From Thauera sp. 28 (GTDB taxonomy: Bacteria; Pseudomonadota; Gammaproteobacteria; Burkholderiales; Rhodocyclaceae), in assembly GCF_000310145.2 (NCBI RefSeq), contig NZ_AMXA01000004.1, forward strand, positions 161,574 through 225,573: 64,000 bases of DNA. Direction: 5' to 3'. Under the pieces are notes generated by a model. The model was not told where the DNA came from. It saw only the letters and a program-made list of their open reading frames with translations, and did no database searches. Of the stretch, positions 36,849-46,073 are shown piece by piece (positions within the stretch are counted from its first letter, which is position 1; each line of letters opens with the position of its first letter). The position numbers and the translations under genes were made by a program.

Positions 36849-37265
36849 GAGCGGCGCCAGCCGCGAGGGGTTGAAGGCGATGGGGCGTGGGTGGGATGAC
36901 AAAAGGCTCGCGGCTTGCGCCGCTCCTACGGCACCGCAAGGCGTCCATCACCCCCTGTAGGAGCGGCGTAAGCCGCGAGGGGTTGAAGGCGACGGGGCTT
37001 GGGTGGGATGACAAAAGGCTCGCGGCTTGCGCCGCTCCTACGGCTCCGCAAGGCGTCCATCACCCCCTGTAGGAGCGGCGCCAGCCGCGAGGGGTTGAAG
37101 GCGACGGGGCTTGGGTGGGATGACAAAAAGCTCGCGGCTGGCGCCGCTCCTACGGCACCGCAAGGCGTCCATCACCCCCTGTAGGAGCAGCGCCAGCCGC
37201 GAGGGGTTGAAGGCGACGGGGCTTGGGTGGGATGGCAAAAAGCTCGCGGCTGGCGCCGCTCCTGC
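36795..37265. repeat. Tandem array of 112-bp units, each a long palindrome (REP/BIME-like)
   Basis: Four full units and one partial unit start at 36795, 36907, 37019, 37131 and 37243. Each has a left arm CTCGCGGCTGGCGCCGCTCC plus TAC and a right arm GTAGGAGCGGCGCCAGCCGC plus GAG (23 bp each), around a 27-bp loop (GGCACCGCAAGGCGTCCATC...), then a 39-bp linker with GGGGTTGAAGGCGA. The arms pair perfectly in unit 1 and with single mismatches in units 2-4; the fifth has only a left arm. The array separates the crotonase-fold gene from the acyl-CoA dehydrogenase gene and can form strong mRNA hairpins. Apparent small reading frames inside it are artefacts. Confidence 0.9.
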
Positions 37266-37343
37266 GGTACCGCGCTGCGCCCGGGCAGGCCGGACATTGG
37301 ATTACGCCGTCGCTATCGGACGACGGTTTTGCAAGGAGACATC

Positions 37344-38480
37344 ATGGACTTCCAGTTGAACGCAGAGCAGCGCGAGATTCGCGATCTGGCGCGCCGCTTT
37401 GCCGAGCGCGAAATCGCGCCGCGCGCCGCCGAGGCCGACCTCGGCAAGACTTTCCCCTTCGAGGTGCACCAGCGTGCGCAGGAGCTCGGCCTGCTGGGCA
37501 TCAACCTGCCCGAAGCGGTGGGTGGCGGCGGCCTCGGTTGCCTCGAGCTGGTGCTCGTAACCGAAGCCTTCTGCCGTGGCTGCCTGGGCATCGGCACCGC
37601 GCTGTGCGTGAATGCACTGGCCACCGAGCCGATCGTGATCGCCGGCAGCGAGATGCAGCGCGAGCGCTACCTGGGTGCAGCGGCCAAGGGGGCGCTGGCG
37701 AGCTTCGCCATGACCGAGCCTGGCGCTGGCTCCGACGTTGCCGGCATCCGCACCCGTGCCGAGCGCGTGGACGGCGGCTACCGCCTGAGCGGCAGCAAGA
37801 TCTGGATCTCCAACGCCAACCTCGCCGAATTCCTCGTCGTCTTCGCCAAGACCGCGCCGGATGCCGGCCACCGCGGCATGACCGCCTTCATCGTGCCGCG
37901 TGGCAGCCAGGGCATGGCCATCGGCGAACCCCTGGGCAAGCTTGGCCAGCGCTGCGCGCCCACCTGCGAGGTCTTTCTCGACCAGGTGTTCGTGCCTGAT
38001 GACCACCGCCTGGGCGAGGAGGGCAGCGGCTTCGCGCTGGCGATGACGGTGTTCGACCACTCGCGGCCAATGGTTGCGGCCTTTGGCGTTGGCCTCATCG
38101 AACGCTGCCTCGACGAATCGCTCGCCTACGCCACCCAGCGCAACAGCATGGGCAAGCGCCTGGTCGACCACCAGGCGGTGGCGCACAAGCTGGCCGAGAT
38201 GCGCATGAAGCTCGAGGCCGCGCGCCTGCTCACCTACCAGTCGGCCTGGCTGCTCGACCAGGGCAGGCCGAACACCATCGAGGCTTCCATCGCCAAGGCC
38301 TTCGCTGCCGATGCGGCGATGTGGGCGGCGACCGAGGCCGTGCAGATTTTCGGCGGCATGGGCTACTCGACCGAATACCCGGTGGAAAAGCTCTTCCGCG
38401 ACGCCAAGGTGCTGCAGATCTACGAAGGCACCAGCGAGATCCAGCGCAACATCATTGCCCGCGAACTGCAGCGGGCCTGA
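37344..38480 (+). CDS. Acyl-CoA dehydrogenase
   Basis: A 378-residue flavoprotein that would introduce the 2,3 double bond in an acyl-CoA. Family signatures: [14 protein letters not shown] (residues about 118-131), the FAD-contacting [30 protein letters not shown] and the catalytic base glutamate in [11 protein letters not shown] near the C-terminus. GCAAGGAG seven bases ahead of the ATG is a good ribosome site. It is downstream of the repeat array, so its messenger may be separately stabilised or controlled. Chain-length or aromatic specificity cannot be inferred. Confidence 0.93.
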   Translation: MDFQLNAEQREIRDLARRFAEREIAPRAAEADLGKTFPFEVHQRAQELGLLGINLPEAVGGGGLGCLELVLVTEAFCRGCLGIGTALCVNALATEPIVIAGSEMQRERYLGAAAKGALASFAMTEPGAGSDVAGIRTRAERVDGGYRLSGSKIWISNANLAEFLVVFAKTAPDAGHRGMTAFIVPRGSQGMAIGEPLGKLGQRCAPTCEVFLDQVFVPDDHRLGEEGSGFALAMTVFDHSRPMVAAFGVGLIERCLDESLAYATQRNSMGKRLVDHQAVAHKLAEMRMKLEAARLLTYQSAWLLDQGRPNTIEASIAKAFAADAAMWAATEAVQIFGGMGYSTEYPVEKLFRDAKVLQIYEGTSEIQRNIIARELQRA

Positions 38481-38496
38481 ACCTGAGGACCCAGCA

Positions 38497-39696
38497 ATGA
38501 CCCCAAGCACCCCCTCCAATCCGAACGAAGCGCTCATCCTGGGCGCCGTCCGCACCCCCTTCGGCCGCCGCGGCGGTGCGTTGCGCGAGACCCGCCCGGA
38601 CGAACTTCTTGCCACCGCCATCGGCGGCGTGCTGGCGCGCACCGGACTTCCAGCCGAAAAGGTTGGCGACGTGCTGGCCGGCTGCGTCAGCCAGGCCGGC
38701 GAGCAGGGCGCCAACATCGCCCGCCAGGCGCTGTTGATCGCCGGCCTGCCGGCCGAGGTGCCGGGCGTGTCGATGAACCGCATGTGCGGCTCCAGCCAGT
38801 TCGCCACCCATGCCGCTTCGCAGGCGGTGGCCGCGGGCGACCTCGCGTTCGCCATCGGCTGCGGTGTCGAGAGCATGAGCCGCGTGCCGATGTTCCTCGA
38901 CCTGACCCTGGGGCAGGGCGACTTCCGCGGCTTCGACAATCTGCATCCGAAGATCCTCGCGCGCTTCGCTATCCCGCACCAGGTCGAGAGCGCCGAGCGC
39001 ATCGCCGACCAGTGGCAGATCTCGCGCACCGAGATGGACGATTACGCGATCGAAAGCCACCGCCGCGCCGAGGCTGCGCGTGCGGCCGGCGTTCACGCCG
39101 AGATCCTGCCGGTGGCGGGTGTGGACAAGGAGGGCGGCGCGATCACGCTGGCGCACGACGAAGGCATCCGCGCGGTGATCGACGTCGAGCGCATGCGCGC
39201 GATGCAGCCCGTGTTCCGCCAGCCGGGCGAGGGCGGCGTGACCGCGGCCAACGCCAGCCAGATGTCCGACGGCGCCGCTGCGGTGCTGGTCGGCCGGCGC
39301 GAGGCGGCCGAGGCGCTGGGCATCCGGCCACGCGCGCGCTTCCGCGCCCGCGTCGCGGTCGGCTCCGACCCGGTGATGCAGCTCACCGGGGTGGTCCCGG
39401 CGGCGCGCCGCGCGCTGGAGATGGCCGGGCTGTCGATCCACGACATGGACTGGATCGAGGTCAACGAGGCCTTCGCCAGCGTGGCGCTGTGCTTCGTGCG
39501 CGAGTTCGCGCCCGATATGGACCGCTTCAACCCCTGGGGCGGCGCCATCGCCCACGGCCACCCGCTGGGCGGAACGGGCGCCGGCCTGATGGCCAAGATG
39601 CTCGCCGGCCTCGAACAGCGCGACGGCCGCTTCGGGCTGCAGGTCATGTGCATCGGCCACGGCATGGCCACCGCCACCGTCATCGAACGCATCTGA
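38497..39696 (+). CDS. Thiolase (acetyl-CoA acyltransferase)
   Basis: A 399-residue thiolase of the degradative type, cleaving 3-ketoacyl-CoA with CoA. The nucleophile is C97 in SMNRMCGSS, the histidine H355 in [10 protein letters not shown], and the second cysteine C385 in [10 protein letters not shown], where a histidine replaces the usual glycine after the CIG. N-terminal [11 protein letters not shown] is typical. It begins 16 bp after the acyl-CoA dehydrogenase and is followed 19 bp later by an SDR dehydrogenase, giving most of a beta-oxidation spiral. Confidence 0.93.
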   Translation: MTPSTPSNPNEALILGAVRTPFGRRGGALRETRPDELLATAIGGVLARTGLPAEKVGDVLAGCVSQAGEQGANIARQALLIAGLPAEVPGVSMNRMCGSSQFATHAASQAVAAGDLAFAIGCGVESMSRVPMFLDLTLGQGDFRGFDNLHPKILARFAIPHQVESAERIADQWQISRTEMDDYAIESHRRAEAARAAGVHAEILPVAGVDKEGGAITLAHDEGIRAVIDVERMRAMQPVFRQPGEGGVTAANASQMSDGAAAVLVGRREAAEALGIRPRARFRARVAVGSDPVMQLTGVVPAARRALEMAGLSIHDMDWIEVNEAFASVALCFVREFAPDMDRFNPWGGAIAHGHPLGGTGAGLMAKMLAGLEQRDGRFGLQVMCIGHGMATATVIERI

Positions 39697-39715
39697 GACA
39701 CAAGGAGCACACGCA

Positions 39716-40483
39716 ATGAAGATCGCAGACTCGGTATTCCTGATTACCGGCGGCGCCTCGGGCCTGGGTGCGGCCACCGCGCGCATGGTGGTCGAAGGTG
39801 GCGGCAAGGTGGTGCTTGCCGACCTCAACGACGAGGCGGGCAGGGCGCTGGCGGCCGAACTCGGCGCGGCGGCCTGCTTCGTGCGTACCGACGTCACCGA
39901 CGAGGCGTCGACGCAGGCAGCGGTCGATGCCGCGGTGAAGGGCTTCGGCGGCCTGCACGGTCTGGTGTGCTGCGCTGGCGTGGCACCGGGCGAGAAGGTG
40001 GTGGGCAAGGAAGGCCCGCACCGCCTGGACAGCTTCGTGCGCGGGGTGACGATCAACCTCGTCGGCACCTTCAACCCGATCCGCCTCGCCGCCGACGCCA
40101 TGAGCAAGGCCGCGCCGAACGCGGAGGGCGAGCGCGGCGTGATCGTCACCACCGCCTCGGTCGCCGCCTTCGACGGCCAGATCGGCCAGGCGACCTACTC
40201 GGCCTCCAAGGCCGGCGTGGTCGGCATGACCTTGCCGATCGCGCGCGAGCTGGCACGCTATGGCATCCGCGTCATGAGCATCGCCCCCGGCATCTTCGAG
40301 ACGCCGATGCTGCGCGGCCTGCCGCAGCAGGTGCAGGATTCGCTCGGCCAGATGGTGCCTTTCCCCTCGCGCCTGGGCCGCTCCAGCGAGTATGCGCAGC
40401 TGGTGAAGTCGATCTGCGAGAACCCGATGCTCAACGGCGAGGTCATCCGCCTGGACGGCGCGATCCGCATGGCGGCCAAGTAA
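39716..40483 (+). CDS. SDR-family 3-hydroxyacyl-CoA dehydrogenase (type 2/HSD10-like)
   Basis: A 255-residue short-chain dehydrogenase. The NAD-binding loop is [15 protein letters not shown], the D in VLADLND favours NAD over NADP, and the catalytic Tyr and Lys lie in ATYSASKAG. The [12 protein letters not shown] and [10 protein letters not shown] segments match type 2 3-hydroxyacyl-CoA dehydrogenases. It would oxidise the 3-hydroxyacyl-CoA between the hydration and thiolase steps. Its position between thiolase and a second CoA ligase supports this role. An AAGGAG ribosome site precedes the ATG. Confidence 0.9.
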   Translation: MKIADSVFLITGGASGLGAATARMVVEGGGKVVLADLNDEAGRALAAELGAAACFVRTDVTDEASTQAAVDAAVKGFGGLHGLVCCAGVAPGEKVVGKEGPHRLDSFVRGVTINLVGTFNPIRLAADAMSKAAPNAEGERGVIVTTASVAAFDGQIGQATYSASKAGVVGMTLPIARELARYGIRVMSIAPGIFETPMLRGLPQQVQDSLGQMVPFPSRLGRSSEYAQLVKSICENPMLNGEVIRLDGAIRMAAK

Positions 40484-40544
40484 GCCCGCTTGCCCGCGTA
40501 CGATGGGGGTGCCTGCGGGCACCCCGCAAGCACTGAATGAGGAC

Positions 40545-42116
40545 ATGAGCATGACCGCAGCACACCACACAGCCATTCCCGCCGATGTCCGCCGTGCCGG
40601 GCGCAATCTGATCGGCGACGCCTTCGCGCGCTCGGTACGCCGTAACCCCGAGCGCGAGGCGCTGCGCTTCGAGGGCCGCAGCTGGCGCTACGCCCAGCTC
40701 GAGCGCGCTGCCAACCGTGTCGCCAACCGCCTGCTGGCGCTGGGCCTCAAGGCTGGCGACCGCGTCGCCGCCTATGGCCGCAACTCGGACGCCTACGTGC
40801 TGCTGTGGCTGGGCTGCGCCAAGGCCGGCCTGATCCACGTGCCGATCAACTACGCCCTGCTCGATGCCGAACTGCACTACATCGTCGCGCAGTCCGGCGC
40901 GCGCGCGCTGTTCTGTGACGCCGACATGGCGACCCACGTCGAGGCGCTGGGCCCCACGCTGTCCTGCGAGTGGCGCGGCACGCTGCAGGGCGGGCAGGAC
41001 CGCGACATCCTCTCCTGGGCCCAGGCCGGGGGCGACGACATTGCGCCGGAACTCGAGCTCGACGAGGAGAGCATCGCCCAGCTGCTCTATACCTCCGGCA
41101 CCACCGCCGCGCCCAAGGGCGCGATGATGAGCCACCGTGCCCTGCTGGCCGAGTACACCAGCACGCTGCTGGCGACCGACATCCGCGGCGAGGACTGCTC
41201 GCTGGCCGCGCTGCCGCTGTATCACTCGGCGCAGATGCACGTGTTCCTGATGCCGCAGCTGCTGGTGGGCGCCACCACGCTGCTGATCCAGGCACCGCAG
41301 CCCGAGCGCTGCTTCGAGCTCATCGCGCAGGAAGGCGTCACCTCCTTCTTCGCGCCGCCGACGGTGTGGATCGCCTTCCTGCGCCACCCGGCCTTCGATC
41401 CGGCACACCTGGCCTCGCTGCAGAAGGGCTATTACGGCGCCTCGATCATGCCAGTGCCGGTCGTGCACGAACTGGCAGCCAAGCTGCCGGCGCTCAAGCT
41501 CTACAACTGCTACGGCCAGAGCGAGATCGCGCCGCTGGCCACGGTGCTGCGCCCCGAGGAGCATGCCGAGCGTCCGGCCTCTGCCGGACGGCCGATCTTC
41601 AACGTCGAGACGCGCATCGTCGACACCGACCTGAACGATGTGCCGGCCGGCGAGATGGGCGAGATCGTTCACCGCTCGCCGCAGCTCATGAGCGGCTACT
41701 GGGGCAAGCCGGAAGAGACCGCGGCCAGCTTCAAGGACGGCTGGTTCCGTTCCGGCGATGTCGGCTACATGGACGAGGCGGGCTATCTCTACATCACCGA
41801 CCGCATCAAGGACATCATCAAGACCGGTGGCGTGGTGGTGGCGAGCCGCGAGGTCGAGGAGTGCCTCTACACCCATCCGGCCGTGGCCGAGGTGGCGGTG
41901 ATCGGGCTGCCCGATGAGCGCTGGATCGAGGCAGTGACGGCGGTGGTGGCGCTGAAGCAGGGTGCGCGGGCGACCGCGGATGAGCTGGTTGCCCACGTCC
42001 ATGCCCGTCTGGCAGCGTTCAAGGTGCCCAAGCGCGTGTTCTTCGTCGATGACATGCCGCGCAACGCATCGGGCAAGCTGCTCAAGCGCGAACTGCGCGT
42101 GCGCTACGCTGGCTAG
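40545..42116 (+). CDS. Acyl-CoA synthetase (AMP-binding, medium-chain/aromatic type)
   Basis: A 523-residue adenylate-forming enzyme, different in type from the ligase upstream. The phosphate loop is LLYTSGTTAAPKGAMMSH, followed by ALPLYHSAQM, the adenine motif YNCYGQSEIAP, WFRSGDVGYMDEAGY, DRIKDIIKTGG and the C-terminal catalytic lysine in RNASGKLLKRELR. The ATG at 40545 was chosen for the AATGAGG just upstream; an earlier in-frame ATG at 40503 lacks one. Two CoA ligases in one block suggest that two related acids, or an acid and its chain-shortened product, are activated. Confidence 0.9.
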   Translation: MSMTAAHHTAIPADVRRAGRNLIGDAFARSVRRNPEREALRFEGRSWRYAQLERAANRVANRLLALGLKAGDRVAAYGRNSDAYVLLWLGCAKAGLIHVPINYALLDAELHYIVAQSGARALFCDADMATHVEALGPTLSCEWRGTLQGGQDRDILSWAQAGGDDIAPELELDEESIAQLLYTSGTTAAPKGAMMSHRALLAEYTSTLLATDIRGEDCSLAALPLYHSAQMHVFLMPQLLVGATTLLIQAPQPERCFELIAQEGVTSFFAPPTVWIAFLRHPAFDPAHLASLQKGYYGASIMPVPVVHELAAKLPALKLYNCYGQSEIAPLATVLRPEEHAERPASAGRPIFNVETRIVDTDLNDVPAGEMGEIVHRSPQLMSGYWGKPEETAASFKDGWFRSGDVGYMDEAGYLYITDRIKDIIKTGGVVVASREVEECLYTHPAVAEVAVIGLPDERWIEAVTAVVALKQGARATADELVAHVHARLAAFKVPKRVFFVDDMPRNASGKLLKRELRVRYAG

Positions 42117-42227
42117 CCGCCTAGCGGTAAACCCGTGGCGGTGGTCACCGCGCTTTGCTGCGCGGGCAGTCGGTGCAACAATCGGACGGTAATTGCATCC
42201 ATGAACGCCCACCTGGAGATGACGTCG

Positions 42228-43829
42228 ATGAAGCTACCCCGCCTTGCCGCCACGCTGCCCCTTGCCCTCGGTGCCTGCGCAGTCCTCGCCACCTTCTCCA
42301 CGCCGGTCGCGGCCCAGACCGTGCGCTGGGCGGCCGCGGGCGACGCCCTGACCATGGATCCGCATTCGCAGAACGAGGGCCCGACCCATGTCATGAACCA
42401 CCAGGTCTATGACTCTCTGGTGTTCCGCGATCAGGACATGAAGCTCGCGCCCCGCCTGGCCACTTCCTGGCGCATCACCGATGACCCCAGCGTGTGGGAG
42501 TTCAAGCTGCGCGAGGGGGTGAAGTACCACAACGGCAACCCCTTCACTGCCGACGACGTGGTGTTCTCGATCATGCGCGCCAAGCACGAGAACTCGGACA
42601 TGAAGGGGCTGCTGACCAGTGTGGTCGAGGTGGTCAAGGTCGACGACCACACGGTGCGCATGCGCACGGACGGCCCCAACCCGTTGCTGCCCAACAACCT
42701 CACCAACCTCTTCATCATGGACAGGGAGTGGGCCGAGGAGAACAAGGTCACGCTGCCGCAGAACTACAAGGCCGGCGACGAGACCTTCGCGGTACGCAAC
42801 GCCAATGGCACCGGCCCCTTCCGGCTGGCCAAGCGCGAGCCCGACGTGCGCACCGAACTCGAGCGCAATGAGGACTACTGGGGCAAGGGGACCTTCCCGA
42901 TGGAGGTCAGCAAGGTGGTGTTTACCCCGGTGCGCTCGGCAGCCACGCGCGTCGCTGCGCTGTTGTCGGGCGAGGTCGACTTCCTGCTCGACCCGCCGGT
43001 GCAGGACCTCGAACGCCTGTCCGCCGCCAAGGGCCTGGTGGTGCGCTCAGGGCCCGAGAACCGCACGATCTTCCTCGGCATGCAGCAGGCCCTGCCCGAG
43101 CTGCGCAGCTCGGATGTGAAGGGCAAGAACCCGTTCGCCGACAAGCGCGTGCGCGAGGCGATGAACATCGCGATCAACCGCGAGGCGGTCAAGCGCGTGG
43201 TGATGCGCGGCCAGTCGGTGCCCGCGGGTATCGTCGCGCCGCCCTTCATCGATGGCTACGACAAGGCGATGGACGTGGTGCCGGCAACCGACGTCGCGCG
43301 CGCCAAGGCGCTGCTTGCCGAGGCAGGCTACCCCAATGGCTTTTCGGTGACGCTCGCCTGCCCGAACGATCGCTACGTCAATGACGAGGCGATCTGCCAG
43401 GCGGTGACCGGCATGTTCGGCCAGATCGGCGTGCGCGCCCGCCTCAGCGCTCAGCCCAAGAGCATCCACTTCGCCGAACTGCCCAAGGGCGAGTACGACC
43501 TCTACATGCTTGGCTGGGGCGTGCCGACGATGGACTCGCACTACGTCTTCCACTACCTGTTCGAGACCAAGACCGACAAGGGCGGCTCGTGGAACTTCAC
43601 CGGCTACTCCAAGCCCCGCGTCGACGAGCTGATCAGTGCGATGACGCGCGAGGTCGATCCCGGCTCGCGCGCAGGCATGGTCGCCGAGGTGTGGAAGACG
43701 GTGCAGGACGACGTCGTCTATCTGCCGATCCACCACCAGATGCTGAACTGGGCGATGAAGGACAATATCGACTTCCCGGTGCAGTCCGAGAACTATCCCT
43801 ACTTCAAGCTGCTTAAGTTCAAGAAGTGA
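42228..43829 (+). CDS. Dpp/Opp-type ABC transporter substrate-binding protein
   Basis: A 533-residue extracytoplasmic binding protein of family 5 (peptide/nickel). It has a signal peptide (LPLALGACAVLATFSTPVAAQ), then DALTMDPHSQNEGP, the typical ATSWRITDDPSVWEFKLREGVKYHNG region and NGTGPFRLAKREP. Three possible ATGs (42201, 42219, 42228) lie in frame; the last is spaced suitably from GGAG. Family members bind peptides, but also glutathione, opines and other solutes; the catabolic surroundings leave the ligand open. The permease and ATPase genes follow after a palindromic repeat pair. Confidence 0.9.
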   Translation: MKLPRLAATLPLALGACAVLATFSTPVAAQTVRWAAAGDALTMDPHSQNEGPTHVMNHQVYDSLVFRDQDMKLAPRLATSWRITDDPSVWEFKLREGVKYHNGNPFTADDVVFSIMRAKHENSDMKGLLTSVVEVVKVDDHTVRMRTDGPNPLLPNNLTNLFIMDREWAEENKVTLPQNYKAGDETFAVRNANGTGPFRLAKREPDVRTELERNEDYWGKGTFPMEVSKVVFTPVRSAATRVAALLSGEVDFLLDPPVQDLERLSAAKGLVVRSGPENRTIFLGMQQALPELRSSDVKGKNPFADKRVREAMNIAINREAVKRVVMRGQSVPAGIVAPPFIDGYDKAMDVVPATDVARAKALLAEAGYPNGFSVTLACPNDRYVNDEAICQAVTGMFGQIGVRARLSAQPKSIHFAELPKGEYDLYMLGWGVPTMDSHYVFHYLFETKTDKGGSWNFTGYSKPRVDELISAMTREVDPGSRAGMVAEVWKTVQDDVVYLPIHHQMLNWAMKDNIDFPVQSENYPYFKLLKFKK

Positions 43830-43858
43830 GGGGCGTGAGGTGCCGTCGCCTTCAACGT

Positions 43859-44038
43859 CTCGCGGCTGTCGCCGCTCCTGCGGGGTACGCCGAGCTGGCC
43901 TCGCCGTAGGAGCGGCGCAAGCCGCGAGCCTTTCATCGGGCCAGCCCAGGCCGCGTCGCCTTCAAAACCTCGCGGCTGGTGCCGCTCCTGCAAGGGGCGG
44001 CGTGCGGGGCTCGCCGCGGGAGCGGCGCCAGCCGCGAG
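43859..44038. repeat. Two palindromic REP-like hairpins between binding-protein and permease genes
   Basis: Two units of the same arm family as the 36.8-37.3 kb array: CTCGCGGCTGTCGCCGCTCC pairing with GGAGCGGCGCAAGCCGCGAG (43859-43928), and CTCGCGGCTGGTGCCGCTCC pairing with GGAGCGGCGCCAGCCGCGAG (43969-44038). The loops and linker differ from the first array. Such hairpins between a binding-protein gene and its permeases could protect the upstream message and keep binding protein in excess. Confidence 0.85.
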
Positions 44039-44099
44039 GTTTGTGGTCCCTTGCGGCGGCGTCTGGCCCGGCCATGATCTCCCATCGTTCGCGCTCCTG

Positions 44100-45083
44100 A
44101 TGCTCGCTTTCATCCTGCGTCGCCTGCTGCAGTCCGTCCTCGTCATGCTCGCCGTGGCGCTGGTGTCCTTCGGGCTGTTCCGCTACATCGGCGACCCCAT
44201 CAACAACATGGTCGGCCAGGAGGCGACGATGGCCGAGCGCGACGCCCTGCGCGATTCGCTCGGCCTCAACGACCCGGTGCCGGTACAGTTTCTGCGCTTC
44301 GTGGCCAATGCGGCGCGCGGCGAGTTCGGCGTGTCCTACCGCATGGCGCGGCCGGTGGCCGACGTGATCGCCGAGCGCCTCCCCGCCACGCTGGAGCTGG
44401 CGCTGATCTCGGGCGTCGGCGCGCTGGTGATCGGTATCGCGCTCGGCGTGTATACCGCGCTGCGCCGTGACGGCTGGCTGAGCAATGCGATCATGGGCCT
44501 GTCCCTGGTCGGGGTGTCGCTGCCGACCTTCCTCATCGGCATCCTGCTGATCTATGTGTTCGCGGTGGAGCTCAAGGTCCTGCCGGCCTTCGGTCGCGGC
44601 GAGGTGGTCGACCTCGGTTGGTGGACCACCGGGCTGCTGACCACCTCCGGCCTCAAGTCGCTGATCATGCCGGCGATCACGCTCGGTCTGTACCAGCTCA
44701 CGCTGATCATGCGCCTGGTGCGCGCAGAGATGCTCGAGGTGCTGCGTACCGACTACATCAAGTTCGCACGCGCACGCGGCCTGTCGAACCGCGCGGTGCA
44801 TTTCGGCCATGCGCTCAAGAACACGCTGCTGCCGGTGATCACCATCACCGGCTTGCAGATCGGCTCGATCATCGCGTTCGCGATCATCACCGAGACCGTG
44901 TTCCAGTGGCCCGGCGTGGGCCTGCTCTTCATCACCGCCGTGCAGTTCGTCGACATCCCGGTGATGGCCGCCTATCTGGTGCTGATCGCGCTGATTTTCG
45001 TCGTCATCAATCTCATCGTCGATCTGCTGTATTTCGTCGTCGATCCGCGCCTGCGCGTGCAGCGCAGTGGCCGTGGGCATTGA
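44100..45083 (+). CDS. Dpp/Opp-type ABC transporter permease (DppB-like)
   Basis: A 327-residue permease with six membrane helices. The start MLAFILRRLLQSVLVMLAVALVSFGLF and the first-loop segment LGLNDPVPVQFLRFV are typical of DppB/OppB. The EAA loop, which docks on the ATPase, is near YIKFARARGLSNRAVHFGHALKN. The ATG lies 62 bases after the repeat hairpins with no strong ribosome site. It pairs with the DppC-like permease 27 bp downstream. Confidence 0.9.
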   Translation: MLAFILRRLLQSVLVMLAVALVSFGLFRYIGDPINNMVGQEATMAERDALRDSLGLNDPVPVQFLRFVANAARGEFGVSYRMARPVADVIAERLPATLELALISGVGALVIGIALGVYTALRRDGWLSNAIMGLSLVGVSLPTFLIGILLIYVFAVELKVLPAFGRGEVVDLGWWTTGLLTTSGLKSLIMPAITLGLYQLTLIMRLVRAEMLEVLRTDYIKFARARGLSNRAVHFGHALKNTLLPVITITGLQIGSIIAFAIITETVFQWPGVGLLFITAVQFVDIPVMAAYLVLIALIFVVINLIVDLLYFVVDPRLRVQRSGRGH

Positions 45084-45110
45084 GCCGGCGCCAAGGAGCA
45101 GGTCCCGAGC

Positions 45111-46073
45111 ATGCCTTCCACATCCCATCTTCCGCCCACCGTCGCCGCCCGACCCGCTTCGCGCTGGGCGCGCCTGGTCGATAGCGACCTCTTCTACAGC
45201 TTCATCCATTCACCGGTGACGATACTTTCGGCGCTGGTCACGCTGGTGATCCTCGCCGCCGCCCTGCTGGCGCCGGTGATCGCGCCGCAGAATCCCTTCG
45301 ATCCCGCCACGCTCAACCTGATGGACGGCTTCACCCGGCCCATGCAGGCCAACGAATTCACTGGCAACGTCTATTGGCTGGGCACCGACGCCCAGGGCCG
45401 TGACCTGTTCTCGGCCATTCTCTACGGCTCGCGCGTGTCGATCCTGGTCGGTTTCGCCGCGGTGGCCTTCGCCGCGGTGCTGGGCATCACCCTCGGCCTC
45501 ATCGCCGGTTACCGCGGCGGCTGGGTGGACAGTCTGATCATGCGTATCGCCGACGTTCAGCTGAGCTTCCCCGCCATTCTGGTGGCCTTGCTGATCTTCG
45601 GCGTGTTCAAGGGCGTTGTGCCGCCTGCGCTGCAGGACAGGATGGCGGTGTACGTGCTGGTGGTGGCGATCGGGCTGTCGGACTGGGTGCAGTACGCGCG
45701 CACGGTGCGCAGCTCGACGCTGGCCGAGAAGAACAAGGAGTACGTGCAGGCCGCACGCGTGATCGGCGTGCCGGCGCCGATGATCCTGCTGCGCCACATC
45801 CTGCCCAACGTGATGGGGCCGGTGCTGGTGATCGCCACTATCGGCCTGGCGCTCGCCATCATTCTGGAGTCGACGCTGTCCTTCCTTGGCGTCGGCGTGC
45901 CGCCGACCCAGCCCAGCCTGGGTACGCTGATCCGTGTCGGCCAGGACTTCCTGTTCTCGGGAGAGTGGTGGATCGTGTTCTTTCCGGGGCTGACCCTGCT
46001 GCTGCTGGCCTTGGCGGTGAACCTGCTCGGCGATTGGCTGCGTGATGCGCTCAACCCGAGACTGCGCCGATGA
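45111..46073 (+). CDS. Dpp/Opp-type ABC transporter permease (DppC-like)
   Basis: A 320-residue permease. The N-terminal helix is followed by the family segment HWLGTDAQGRDLFSAILYGSRVSILVG (here YWLGTDAQGRD), and the EAA loop is EYVQAARVIGVPAPMILLRHILPN. It forms the second half of the channel with the DppB-like protein. Its stop overlaps the next start by four bases (ATGA). An insertion around residues 165-180 (FKGVVPPALQDRMAVYV) is seen in some HAAT-linked homologues and has no known role. Confidence 0.9.
   Translation: MPSTSHLPPTVAARPASRWARLVDSDLFYSFIHSPVTILSALVTLVILAAALLAPVIAPQNPFDPATLNLMDGFTRPMQANEFTGNVYWLGTDAQGRDLFSAILYGSRVSILVGFAAVAFAAVLGITLGLIAGYRGGWVDSLIMRIADVQLSFPAILVALLIFGVFKGVVPPALQDRMAVYVLVVAIGLSDWVQYARTVRSSTLAEKNKEYVQAARVIGVPAPMILLRHILPNVMGPVLVIATIGLALAIILESTLSFLGVGVPPTQPSLGTLIRVGQDFLFSGEWWIVFFPGLTLLLLALAVNLLGDWLRDALNPRLRR

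Noticed and set aside
36795..37265. Possible CRISPR array
   Set aside because: The units are 112-bp tandem copies with conserved linkers; there are no variable spacers, short repeats or cas genes.
36887..37359. Series of similar 60-80 residue reading frames in the repeat array
   Set aside because: They are the 112-bp repeat read in shifting frames, with no ribosome sites and no independent protein similarity.
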